Of a DNA stretch of 46,429 bases, positions 7,739 to 15,709 are shown piece after piece. Made by a program: the position numbers and the translations under genes. Positions within the stretch are counted from its first letter, which is position 1; the number at the start of each line of letters is the position of its first letter. This DNA comes from an uncultured Paenibacillaceae bacterium (GTDB lineage Bacteria > Bacillota > Bacilli > Paenibacillales > CALAME01): assembly GCA_937983035.1 (NCBI GenBank), contig CALKAN010000050.1, positions 1 through 46,429 on the forward strand, read 5' to 3'. Under the pieces are notes generated by a model. The model saw only the letters and a program-made list of their open reading frames with translations. It made no database searches and was not told the DNA's origin.

Positions 7739-10700
7739 ATGTTAGATGAGGGGGAAATGATGAGCATGTTAAAGCGATGGGGCAAACTGGCGCTGATCTT
7801 TACGATCATTTTGTCATTAATGCCATGGCCTTATGGATTGGCTGCTGAAGCAGAATCGAAATATTTTTCGTTTCCGCAAAATTTAGATTTGGAGAAATCC
7901 ACGCCTGATAAGCCATTTATTTATGAGCATTCTGAAATTGATTTGCAAGGCATATTTGATGAAGTTCAAAGCAACAGTTTGACGATTACCGTCGAACAGA
8001 TTTACCGCAAGCAAAACGGGGAATACGCCCCCGTTGAAAACAGCTACTACACGCGGGAAATTACGACTGTGCAAGGAAATACATTTGAAGCGAAAGCGGT
8101 CACTCTCTTTGCAGGGTTGAACAGACTTACGCTGTCTGGCGTAAAAGCAGGCGTTACGCTGAAGGATGAGTTTTATATTTACTACGACAGCTCACCGTAT
8201 ATTTTGGATTTATCCATTTTTACGAATACGGATGAAGCGACTCCGTTAAATGCAGGCGCAGGAACAGTTGTTACTTCCTCAGACGCGTTTATTGAGGGGA
8301 GAGCGCCGAACGCAGTCTCGATCGTCATCAATGAATCGTTCACTGTGCAGCCGCTCTATGACGGCACCTTCTTTTCACCGGTTCTGGAACTAAATCCAGG
8401 CAAGAATGTCATTACGATCGAAGTGTTTGGCAGCAGTGATTATTTCAAAGTGGAACGGACCGTCTATTACTTTGACGGACAGCAGTTCATTTTTGAAGGA
8501 CAGATGTATTTTGACTACAATGGTGACGGCGCCATCAGCGATGCGGAGAAGAATAACCAAAAACCGGTTATTGGCACGACCTCGACCTTCGCTGTTCCAT
8601 TTAATACGCCCGGTTTTGTCATTGAGGGCGGTTTTGTCGGGAAAATGATGGTTCGCAATATTTCATCGGTTGATTTAGATCCAACTGCACATATTTCAGC
8701 CATGTTGGACGGCGACGCGCATCGAGTAAGGGATATTCAAGTAAATAACAAAACGCCGATTCGTTCAGGCAATGATCATCGCATTGAATATTACGTGTAT
8801 GATTTGTCATTTAAAGTTGATGTCGATACGAGTGATTCACAATCGTTGACTCATCTTATTGAAATTCAGACTGATTATGAGGGATTGCTTGGCACGGACA
8901 TCATCTTATTTAATTTTGCAGACAGCAATCATAAAATTGTTGAAGATGTGCAGTGGCTCTATGATTACGAAAACAATCCGACTGCAAAAAAACCGCTGCA
9001 AGGAGCCGAAATTCATGCACCGAACATCTACATTGAAGTAACGAAAAACAGTGCGTTTACTGCAGCAGACGTGTTGGAAGTTTATCTAACGCCGTATGAT
9101 CCAAACAACTCGATTACGGTTACGCAAATTTCGACAGACGGACAAAAAGGGATTTACAAGATCGAAAACATTCCGCCTGGAAGCCATACGATGGTCATAA
9201 ACTTTGAAGATACGCCGAATGTATACGACTATTTGGCTCGCGTTGACTATGTATCAGGCGCGAAAGCTGTATTTATGAACCTCATCGATGGCATGAATAT
9301 CAAAATTGAGGATGCGCCGAAATTTGTCGAAATGATGATTCGCAATGTAGGATCTGAGTTTGATCCGAAGACAGCTGCAAGATTTTCCATCAACGGCACT
9401 GTCATTTCATCTGCGTTCGATGATTATGACGGACCTGACAAGCCTTTTCGGATCGATATCAGCAGTCATCCGCTGCAAGTGGGCGAAAACCGTCTGGAAG
9501 TGCAGCTGACATATGACGGCTTCGTGACGACGAAAGAAATTTTTGTTTACGTCTCAGATGATAATCTGCCCATGATCGAAATTTTGAAACCAGTCATAGG
9601 CAAAAACCCAAGACCGCGCCTCAATAATGAACAAGAACGCAGACAGCTTTATGCAGATATGAACGGATTAGTATATGAAAATGACGTATACTATACGACT
9701 GCATATGAGTATGATCTGGTGATGGAAGTCAGGAACTTCAATAAGTTCCAATTGCAGTATGACGGCGAGTTCATCATTGATTACACTAAAAGCAGCAGCA
9801 ATTTAGACAATTTTCCAGGTTATACGGTATCTAGTCATAAATGGGCAGATGGAAAAAAGATCGATCATTATTATGATCCAGCAAGAGATAGATTGGTGGT
9901 GCGGGTAGAAGCATTAGAATTTCCGGCACCAGGGTCGCAAGTATTCAATTTGCGCGTCACTTCTGCAACTTCATCCCAAGCCAGCCAACGAATTGAAATC
10001 GTGCGGGAAGAAGTTCCATATGAAGTGGTGTCTCCGGTAGCGACAACAGACAATAAAATTATCGTAAACAAAAACTTCGTTCATGTGATCATTCGGGCTG
10101 AAAATGCCAATGGAGTGATCATCGACAAGAAGCAAGCCGTTAAAATGGACGATCCCCAATGCGGAGATTGTTTTGAACTGGAATACATCGGTTTGAAGGA
10201 AAATCGCTGGAATGACATTAAATTTACGGTCATTCGCGGCGAACAGCAGACTGACGGCGTCATTGAAGTATACTATGCGAAAAGCTTAAGTCCAGGGGCT
10301 CAATATAAGCAGCCGTTGGATCGACGCATGAGAGTGTTCGATCGGGCGCTTCAGCTGGAATTCGAAAAAGGAACGCTTTTGCAAACGAAAATCAGTGACA
10401 AGATGACCCCTTCCTTGTATGAAAATCAACAAATTTTGTTCGGTATCGCCGATCCGGAAACGGGAATGGTGGAAGATCGCACGGACAAAGGGGAAATCAA
10501 ATCGGTGAATCGAGCCTTAGAATCTACTTTCAGCCAATTCCCGCAAAACTTTACGTTCATCAGTCCGGTTTATTGGATCAGCGGCGGGTTGGCGGAAAAA
10601 GGAACGCCTGGAACATCTGGGTACAGGCCGCGCATGGATGGCATTACGCCGCATAACCGCGATACATCCTTAACGTATACGTTCACGGATCCTGCAAGAC

Positions 10701-11524
10701 ATTTGGTGCCGAACAAGCGCGGTGAACTAACGTTAAAGTATAATGAAATTGTTCGTGAAGCGGCAGGAATTGAGGTCAGCGTCTTTCATTTTAACAGCGA
10801 AGGCAAGTGGGTGAATCTCGGAGGCGTCATTAATACGAAAAGCCATGAGATTACCGTGCCGTTTGATGAATTCGGTTATTACGTCGTAGGAATATTAAGG
10901 CACTCATTCCCGGACATCCAAGGACATAAGTGGGCCGCAGATGTGCTGAAAGCCATGTATTCGAAAGGGTTTATGAATGCTGCCCGATATATGGAATTCG
11001 GCGCTGACGATTACATTACCCGCGGTGAATATGCTCAGTTAATGGTAAAGGCGTTGCAGCTCCCATTGAACTACGATAACCGGAATACGTTTGTTGACGT
11101 GCAGCCGAGAAGCGCATACGGAAACTTCTGGGAATATAAATATGTGGAGACAGCGGCCAGAGCAGGAATTGTTCAAGGCGTGCAAGACCGCATCTTCGCG
11201 CCAAACCAACCGTTAACGCGTGACCAAGCGGCTGTCATGATTGCGCGGGCGCTGGAATTGAAATTGCCGGCGAACGATGAGCGGCTTGATGCGAGATTGA
11301 GAAAAGAATTTACGGACGTGGATTCCATTTCATATTACGCCAGACCGTCCGTCATGGCGGTGTACAATAAAAAAATTATGCTGGGAGAGCCGACTGTCAC
11401 CTCAGGCGGCGATGAAAGCTATCGCTTCAATCCGAAAGCATTATTGACGAGAGCTGAAGCAGCTGCGATTGCCGTTCGAGTCATGCAAAGCGAACTGAAC
11501 TATTTCCCCAAAAATCTAAATTAG
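7739..11524 (+). CDS. Large S-layer homology (SLH) domain surface protein
   Basis: A 1261-residue exported protein. A signal peptide covers about residues 1-38 (cleavage near GLAAEA). Residues 40-1040 are beta-rich, with several Ig-like or bacterial surface repeats. A calcium-loop-like segment DYNGDGAISDAE (about residue 258) and a lone CGDC pair (about residue 806) stand out. Three SLH domains close the protein, opening at FPDIQGHKWA (about 1057), FVDVQPRSAY (about 1118) and FTDVDSISYY (about 1191), with ITRGEYAQLM, LTRDQAAVMI and LTRAEAAAIA repeats. SLH domains bind pyruvylated wall polymer, so this is probably an S-layer or surface protein. The start is ambiguous: ATGs at 7739, 7757, 7760 and 7766, the last three behind a G-rich ribosome-binding site at 7749-7754. 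Confidence 0.85.
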   Translation: MLDEGEMMSMLKRWGKLALIFTIILSLMPWPYGLAAEAESKYFSFPQNLDLEKSTPDKPFIYEHSEIDLQGIFDEVQSNSLTITVEQIYRKQNGEYAPVENSYYTREITTVQGNTFEAKAVTLFAGLNRLTLSGVKAGVTLKDEFYIYYDSSPYILDLSIFTNTDEATPLNAGAGTVVTSSDAFIEGRAPNAVSIVINESFTVQPLYDGTFFSPVLELNPGKNVITIEVFGSSDYFKVERTVYYFDGQQFIFEGQMYFDYNGDGAISDAEKNNQKPVIGTTSTFAVPFNTPGFVIEGGFVGKMMVRNISSVDLDPTAHISAMLDGDAHRVRDIQVNNKTPIRSGNDHRIEYYVYDLSFKVDVDTSDSQSLTHLIEIQTDYEGLLGTDIILFNFADSNHKIVEDVQWLYDYENNPTAKKPLQGAEIHAPNIYIEVTKNSAFTAADVLEVYLTPYDPNNSITVTQISTDGQKGIYKIENIPPGSHTMVINFEDTPNVYDYLARVDYVSGAKAVFMNLIDGMNIKIEDAPKFVEMMIRNVGSEFDPKTAARFSINGTVISSAFDDYDGPDKPFRIDISSHPLQVGENRLEVQLTYDGFVTTKEIFVYVSDDNLPMIEILKPVIGKNPRPRLNNEQERRQLYADMNGLVYENDVYYTTAYEYDLVMEVRNFNKFQLQYDGEFIIDYTKSSSNLDNFPGYTVSSHKWADGKKIDHYYDPARDRLVVRVEALEFPAPGSQVFNLRVTSATSSQASQRIEIVREEVPYEVVSPVATTDNKIIVNKNFVHVIIRAENANGVIIDKKQAVKMDDPQCGDCFELEYIGLKENRWNDIKFTVIRGEQQTDGVIEVYYAKSLSPGAQYKQPLDRRMRVFDRALQLEFEKGTLLQTKISDKMTPSLYENQQILFGIADPETGMVEDRTDKGEIKSVNRALESTFSQFPQNFTFISPVYWISGGLAEKGTPGTSGYRPRMDGITPHNRDTSLTYTFTDPARHLVPNKRGELTLKYNEIVREAAGIEVSVFHFNSEGKWVNLGGVINTKSHEITVPFDEFGYYVVGILRHSFPDIQGHKWAADVLKAMYSKGFMNAARYMEFGADDYITRGEYAQLMVKALQLPLNYDNRNTFVDVQPRSAYGNFWEYKYVETAARAGIVQGVQDRIFAPNQPLTRDQAAVMIARALELKLPANDERLDARLRKEFTDVDSISYYARPSVMAVYNKKIMLGEPTVTSGGDESYRFNPKALLTRAEAAAIAVRVMQSELNYFPKNLN

Positions 11525-11536
11525 GCATTAAAAAAT

Positions 11537-11567
11537 AAAACCGTCCCTATGGGGCGGTTTTGTTCTT
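11537..11567. terminator. Bidirectional terminator between the SLH gene and tadA
   Basis: AAAACCGTCCC (11537-11547) pairs with GGGGCGGTTTT (11551-11561) around a three-nt loop with one G-T pair. The T-rich run TTTTGTTCTTTTTTT follows on the plus strand and an A-rich run precedes it, so it can work both ways. The tadA stop codon (11549-11547, minus strand) lies inside the hairpin. Confidence 0.85.
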
Positions 11568-12032
11568 TTTTTGAAGGCGCAGCGAGCGGAAGAAATTTGA
11601 AAGCAGCAGCGAGCATTCTTCTTGCAAGACGCCGGATATGACTTCGGTTTGATGATTAAATCTTTCATCTTGCAGCAAATTCATTAACGTGCCTGCGCAG
11701 CCGGCTTTCGGGTCGCTCGTTCCGAATATGACGCGGGAAATTCGCGCTTGCACAATCGCCCCCGCGCACATGGCGCACGGCTCCAACGTGACATAAAGGT
11801 CGCATCCGGTTAAACGCCAGGCGCCGAGTTTTTGACTCGCTTTTTGGATGGCGATTAATTCCGCATGCGCCAATGGATCTTGCCGCGTTTCTTTTAAATT
11901 CCAGCCGCAGCTGATGATTTCATTGTCTTTGACGATGATGGCGCCGATGGGCACTTCACCGATCGCTTCAGCTTTTTTGGCATACAATATGGCCTGTCCC
12001 ATCCAATGTTCATGTTGTTCACAGGGCATCAT
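11547..12032 (-). CDS. tadA: tRNA-specific adenosine deaminase TadA
   Basis: A 161-residue zinc enzyme that converts A34 to inosine in tRNA-Arg(ACG), an essential wobble modification. The deaminase signature is complete: HAE (zinc ligand His56, proton shuttle Glu58) and PCAMC (Cys86 and Cys89). VPIGAIIV and DPLAHAELIAI are typical of TadA. Length is normal. AGAGGA lies nine nt before the ATG; the second Met at 12029 is an equally possible start. In B. subtilis tadA (yaaJ) is close to oriC beside dnaX; here it diverges from ychF across a DnaA-box cluster in which its promoter must lie. Confidence 0.93.
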   Translation of the reverse strand: MMPCEQHEHWMGQAILYAKKAEAIGEVPIGAIIVKDNEIISCGWNLKETRQDPLAHAELIAIQKASQKLGAWRLTGCDLYVTLEPCAMCAGAIVQARISRVIFGTSDPKAGCAGTLMNLLQDERFNHQTEVISGVLQEECSLLLSNFFRSLRLQKKNKTAP

Positions 12033-12050
12033 TTTGAATCATCCTCTCAT

Positions 12051-12157
12051 TTTTCCACATGTGGATCATCCACAGAACGCCTATTCTTGTACACAGGATG
12101 TGCATAACTTTGTGGATAACTCCAGTTATTCATAGGTTATCCACACACTTATCCCCA
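12051..12157. promoter_or_regulatory. DnaA-box cluster
   Basis: Within 107 bp there are two exact nine-mers, TGTGGATAA (12111) and TTATCCACA (12137). Five more carry one mismatch: TTTTCCACA (12051), TGTGGATCA (12060), TCATCCACA (12066), TGTGCATAA (12099) and TTATCCCCA (12149). Two weaker ones lie at 12087 and 12126. Boxes occur in both orientations. An AT-rich stretch follows at 12160-12290. No dnaA gene is present in the window, so this is more likely a DnaA binding or titration site, or a DnaA-controlled tadA promoter, than oriC itself. Confidence 0.75.
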
Positions 12158-12219
12158 ATCATCGTTTTTTGTGTGAATAGTTTACTCGATTGGGCGAAAA
12201 GGAGCAAATTGTAACCAAA

Positions 12220-12248
12220 TTGTAATCTTAATTTTACATCCTGATAAT
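12220..12248 (+). promoter_or_regulatory. Putative sigma-A promoter of a short orphan transcript
   Basis: TTGTAA (12220-12225) and GATAAT (12243-12248) are 17 nt apart. The only thing between here and the next promoter is a terminator at 12304-12330, so the predicted product is an RNA of roughly 75 nt. Confidence 0.45.
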
Positions 12249-12303
12249 CTTTGTTCGCTATCTTGTATATAGACCCCTTTTTCATATATAGATTGCCTCT
12301 GTC

Positions 12304-12335
12304 GCCTGCAATGTGCATTGCAGGCTTTTTGTTTT
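12304..12335 (+). terminator. Orphan intrinsic terminator upstream of ychF
   Basis: GCCTGCAATG (12304-12313) is followed by its perfect complement CATTGCAGGC (12316-12325) and TTTTTGTTTT. No plus-strand gene ends here. It must end a small RNA begun at about 12256, act as an attenuator, or block transcription leaving the DnaA-box region. Confidence 0.8.
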
Positions 12336-12347
12336 GCCTGCAGTTGC

Positions 12348-12376
12348 GTGACAGTTGAAGCTTCATCATATATAAT
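12348..12376 (+). promoter_or_regulatory. Sigma-A promoter of ychF
   Basis: GTGACA (12348-12353) and a perfect TATAAT (12371-12376) are 17 nt apart. This gives a leader of about 95 nt to the ychF start codon. Confidence 0.75.
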
Positions 12377-12477
12377 GTTATAGATGCGGCATCTTGCCCA
12401 TTTTAATTGACAATATCATTCGTTTACGCAAACATCAAAGCAATTTAGATACAATGTTGAATGGAGATGGCAGCACT

Positions 12478-13578
12478 ATGGCTTTGAAAGCAGGAATTGT
12501 AGGTTTGCCTAATGTGGGCAAGTCCACTTTGTTTAATGCGATCACGCAAGCAGGGGCCGAAGCGGCCAATTACCCGTTCTGCACGATTGATCCGAACGTA
12601 GGGGTCGTAGAAGTGCCAGACGAACGGTTGAATATATTAACAAAAATCACGGAGCCGAAAAAAACAGTTCCGACTGCGTTTGAATTTGTGGATATCGCTG
12701 GTTTGGTGAAAGGAGCCAGCAAGGGAGAAGGATTAGGAAACCAGTTTTTGGCGCACATTCGCGAAGTGGACGCCATCGTTCATGTCGTGCGCTGCTTTGA
12801 AGATGAGAATATTACGCACGTATCCGGCGGCGTGGACCCGATCAGCGATATTGAGACGATTAATCTTGAATTGATCTTGGCGGATATTGAATCGGTTGAA
12901 AGAAGGCTGGATCGCGCCCGTAAAAATATGAAGGGCGGCAATAAGCAGTTCGAGGAAGAAGTCAAAGCATTGGAAAAAATTAAAGAAGTGCTGTACGAAG
13001 ATCAACCGGCGCGGAAAGCAGAACTTACGGAAGAGGAACAAGTTCACGTCCGCGGTTTGCATTTGCTGACCATGAAGCCGGTATTGTTTGCAGCTAATGT
13101 GAGTGAAGATGATGCGGCGCATGCAGATGAAAACAAATATGTAAAAATGGTGAAAGAATATGCCGCAAAGGAATCGGCTGAAGTTGTTCCGATCAGCGCA
13201 AAAGTGGAGGCGGAAATTGCCGAACTTGAAGGCGAGGACAAAGAAATGTTCTTGGCTGAGCTTGGCATCGCGGAATCCGGCTTGGATCGGTTGATTCGTG
13301 CGGCATACAAGCTGCTTGGCCTGGAAACATATTTTACGGCCGGAAAACAAGAAGTGAGAGCTTGGACCGTGCGAAAAGGAACGAAAGCTCCCCAAGCAGC
13401 GGGCGTTATTCACACCGATTTTGAAAAAGGCTTTATTAGAGCGGAAGTAGTCAGCTTTGAAGATTTAGTGAAAGCGGGGTCCATGGCTGCGGCCAGAGAA
13501 CAAGGATTGCTCAGGCTGGAAGGGAAAGATTATGTCGTCCAAGACGGCGATGTGATGCATTTCCGCTTTAACGTATAA
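12478..13578 (+). CDS. ychF: Redox-regulated ATPase YchF (Obg-related, OLA1 family)
   Basis: A 366-residue ribosome-associated P-loop NTPase. The Walker A motif is GLPNVGKST (residues about 8-16) and DIAGLVKGASKGEGLGNQFL gives the switch II region. The specificity motif is NVSE instead of the GTPase NKxD, which explains the family's preference for ATP. A TGS-type C-terminal domain ends in DGDVMHFRFNV. Its cellular role is linked to ribosomes and stress; details are unsettled. The start at 12478 is set by GGAGATGG seven nt upstream and by homology; the frame continues open upstream to 12394 without a start signal. A strong promoter lies at 12348-12376. Confidence 0.93.
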   Translation: MALKAGIVGLPNVGKSTLFNAITQAGAEAANYPFCTIDPNVGVVEVPDERLNILTKITEPKKTVPTAFEFVDIAGLVKGASKGEGLGNQFLAHIREVDAIVHVVRCFEDENITHVSGGVDPISDIETINLELILADIESVERRLDRARKNMKGGNKQFEEEVKALEKIKEVLYEDQPARKAELTEEEQVHVRGLHLLTMKPVLFAANVSEDDAAHADENKYVKMVKEYAAKESAEVVPISAKVEAEIAELEGEDKEMFLAELGIAESGLDRLIRAAYKLLGLETYFTAGKQEVRAWTVRKGTKAPQAAGVIHTDFEKGFIRAEVVSFEDLVKAGSMAAAREQGLLRLEGKDYVVQDGDVMHFRFNV

Positions 13579-13657
13579 GCAGCGTTTTAAACTGCGTTTG
13601 ATTATCCAGCACCCAATTAGTGAATAATAACAACAGGCAAGGGAGGGGTGATCTCCG

Positions 13658-14731
13658 ATGTTGGAACGGCTGCAGGCGATTGCAGATCGATACGAGAAGT
13701 TAAGCGAATTGCTTTGGGACCCTGAAGTAGCCGGGGATCCGAAACGGCTGCGCGAATTGACCAAAGAGCAATCGGATTTGCAGGATACGTATGAATGCTA
13801 CAAAGAATACAAGCAAGTCGTCGAACAATGGAATGAAGCGAAAGAGATGTTGAACGACAAGCTTGACGATGAGATGCGAGAGCTGGTGAAGCTGGAGCTG
13901 GATGAATTGTCCGTTCGGAAAGAACAATTGGAAGAACGGATCCATGTTCTCTTGCTTCCGAAAGATCCGAATGATGAGAAAAATGTGATCGTTGAAATCC
14001 GCGGCGCAGCCGGGGGCGATGAAGCGGCATTGTTTGCCGGGGATTTGTATCGCATGTACAGCCGCTATGCGGACATGCAAGGCTGGAAGACGGAAGTGCT
14101 TGAATCGCATGAGAACGATCTCGGCGGATATAAAGAAATCATATTTATGATTCGAGGCAAGGGCGCTTACAGCAAATTGAAGTTCGAAAGCGGAGCGCAC
14201 CGAGTGCAGCGCGTGCCGACGACAGAGTCCGGCGGCCGCATTCATACGTCGACGGCAACGGTTGTCGTGATGCCTGAAGCGGAAGATATCGAGATCGAGA
14301 TCAATGAGAACGATATACGCGTGGATACGTACTGTTCCAGCGGTCCGGGCGGACAGTCCGTGAACACGACGAAATCGGCGGTGCGGCTGACGCATATTCC
14401 GACAGGCATTGTGGCGCAGAGCCAAGACGGCAAATCACAAAATGCCAATAAAGAATTAGCGATGCGGGTTCTTAAAGCACGCATATATGACAAGCTGCGC
14501 CAAGAGGAGCAGGCAAAGATTGACAGCGAGCGCAAAAACAAAATCGGCACCGGTGACCGGAGCGAGCGCATTCGCACGTACAATTTTCCGCAAAGCCGCG
14601 TGACCGATCATCGCATCGGGTTGACTTTGCATAAGCTGGATCAAATCTTGGCCGGTGAATTGGATGAAATCATCAATGCTTTGACGGTTGCATCACAAGC
14701 AGAAATGTTGGAAAAAGAGGGAGTCCATTGA
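13658..14731 (+). CDS. prfA: Peptide chain release factor 1
   Basis: A 357-residue release factor that recognises UAA and UAG in the ribosomal A site and triggers peptide release. The catalytic GGQ motif is at residues 231-233 within SGPGGQSVNTTKSAVR. The length and HRVQRVPTTESGGRIHTS segment are those of RF1. Gln233 is the residue methylated by PrmC, encoded immediately downstream; the two genes overlap by four nt (TTGA), pointing to translational coupling. A strong GGGAGGGG ribosome-binding site precedes the ATG. Confidence 0.97.
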   Translation: MLERLQAIADRYEKLSELLWDPEVAGDPKRLRELTKEQSDLQDTYECYKEYKQVVEQWNEAKEMLNDKLDDEMRELVKLELDELSVRKEQLEERIHVLLLPKDPNDEKNVIVEIRGAAGGDEAALFAGDLYRMYSRYADMQGWKTEVLESHENDLGGYKEIIFMIRGKGAYSKLKFESGAHRVQRVPTTESGGRIHTSTATVVVMPEAEDIEIEINENDIRVDTYCSSGPGGQSVNTTKSAVRLTHIPTGIVAQSQDGKSQNANKELAMRVLKARIYDKLRQEEQAKIDSERKNKIGTGDRSERIRTYNFPQSRVTDHRIGLTLHKLDQILAGELDEIINALTVASQAEMLEKEGVH

Positions 14732-15603
14732 AACTATTGACGTTGCGGGAAGCCTATGTGCAGGCTTCTTCTTTTTTTGAATCGAAACAAATTGGACAAG
14801 ATCCGCAAAGAACAGCCCGATGGCTGCTTGAATATTTCACCGGATACAGGTTAAGCGAGCTGATGCTTCGGTGGGATGAACCTTTTCCCGAAGACCGGAT
14901 CGAGCAGTGGCGGCAAGCCCTCGAGAGAAAAGGAAAAGGGGAACCGGTGCAGTATATTATCGGCGAGCAGGAATTTTACGGCTTGCCTTTTGCTGTGAAT
15001 CCGGATGTGCTGATCCCCAGGCCGGAGACGGAAATTTTAGTGGAAGAAGTGCTGAAATTAGCGGAAGGCAGATTTAAAGACAGCAATCCGACGGTCGCAG
15101 ACATCGGCACTGGAAGCGGGGCGATCGCTGTGACCTTGGCAGCAAAAGCTCCCGGATGGGATCGCATCATTGCTTCCGATCTGTCCGCAGGCGCTCTAAA
15201 AACAGCGAAAGAAAATGCCGCGCGTCATCAAGTGCTGCATAAGATCACTTTCGTGCAAGGCGACCTTATGCAGCCGCTTATTGAACAATCTGCGGTTATT
15301 GATGTGCTTGTTTCCAATCCTCCGTACATTCCTTCGAAAGACATCCCCTTGCTGCAGGCGGAAGTGAAAGATTATGAACCGGTTTTGGCGCTTGACGGGG
15401 GAGAAGACGGATTGGAAGTTTACCGCCGTCTTTTTGAACAAATGAGTCAGCTTGATGTCCCCCCGGCATGGGTCGGATTAGAAGTCGGCCAAGGACAATC
15501 TGCGGCAGTCAAGGAAATGATGGAACAGCTGAAGCTTTGGGACGTTGTTGAAACCGTGCGAGATCTCTCAGGCATTGAAAGACATGTGATAGCAAAAAGA
15601 TAG
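14728..15603 (+). CDS. prmC: Peptide chain release factor N(5)-glutamine methyltransferase
   Basis: A 291-residue SAM-dependent methyltransferase that methylates the GGQ glutamine of release factors. The catalytic NPPY motif is at residues 197-200, and the SAM-binding motif VADIGTGSGAIAVTLA lies near residue 116. The N-terminal helical domain that binds the release factor is present (RYSEL-like segment GYRLSELMLRWDEP). Start is TTG, overlapping the prfA stop codon in a TTGA arrangement. Immediately after its stop codon lies one arm of an inverted repeat that reaches into the spoIIR start. Confidence 0.95.
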   Translation: MKLLTLREAYVQASSFFESKQIGQDPQRTARWLLEYFTGYRLSELMLRWDEPFPEDRIEQWRQALERKGKGEPVQYIIGEQEFYGLPFAVNPDVLIPRPETEILVEEVLKLAEGRFKDSNPTVADIGTGSGAIAVTLAAKAPGWDRIIASDLSAGALKTAKENAARHQVLHKITFVQGDLMQPLIEQSAVIDVLVSNPPYIPSKDIPLLQAEVKDYEPVLALDGGEDGLEVYRRLFEQMSQLDVPPAWVGLEVGQGQSAAVKEMMEQLKLWDVVETVRDLSGIERHVIAKR

Positions 15604-15611
15604 ATTCATAG

Positions 15612-15641
15612 GTTTAAAGCATTCCCCTTTCGTTAACACTG
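15612..15641 (+). promoter_or_regulatory. Putative sigma-F promoter of spoIIR
   Basis: GTTTA (15612-15616) matches the sigma-F -35 consensus GYWTA. GTTAACACTG (15632-15641) matches the -10 consensus GGNRANAHTR at nine of ten positions, with a 15-nt spacer. spoIIR is a known sigma-F target in B. subtilis. The predicted start, near 15648, lies downstream of the left arm of the inverted repeat 15620-15709. Confidence 0.55.
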
Positions 15642-15709
15642 TCTGATAGGAGAAACAAGCTGGATGAAAGCAAAGGCAGAAGGATGCCTTGTCTGAAGAA
15701 AGGGGAATG
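15620..15709 (+). repeat. Perfect 12-bp inverted repeat covering the spoIIR ribosome-binding site
   Basis: CATTCCCCTTTC at 15620-15631 is the exact complement of GAAAGGGGAATG at 15698-15709. The right arm contains the spoIIR Shine-Dalgarno sequence and the first candidate ATG. A nested hairpin AAGGCA (15673-15678) with TGCCTT (15685-15690) shortens the loop. Any RNA that includes both arms should hide the spoIIR start. Confidence 0.7.

Noticed and set aside
12051..12290. Chromosomal origin oriC
   Set aside because: Despite the DnaA boxes, no dnaA or dnaN flanks the site, as is usual for Firmicute origins, and no clear unwinding element was seen.
12733..13413. 226-codon open frame antisense to ychF
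   Set aside because: It is a shadow of the ychF codon pattern, rich in Phe, Arg and His, without a ribosome-binding site or domain.
13700..14425. 241-codon open frame antisense to prfA
   Set aside because: It mirrors prfA codon bias and has no protein-like features of its own.
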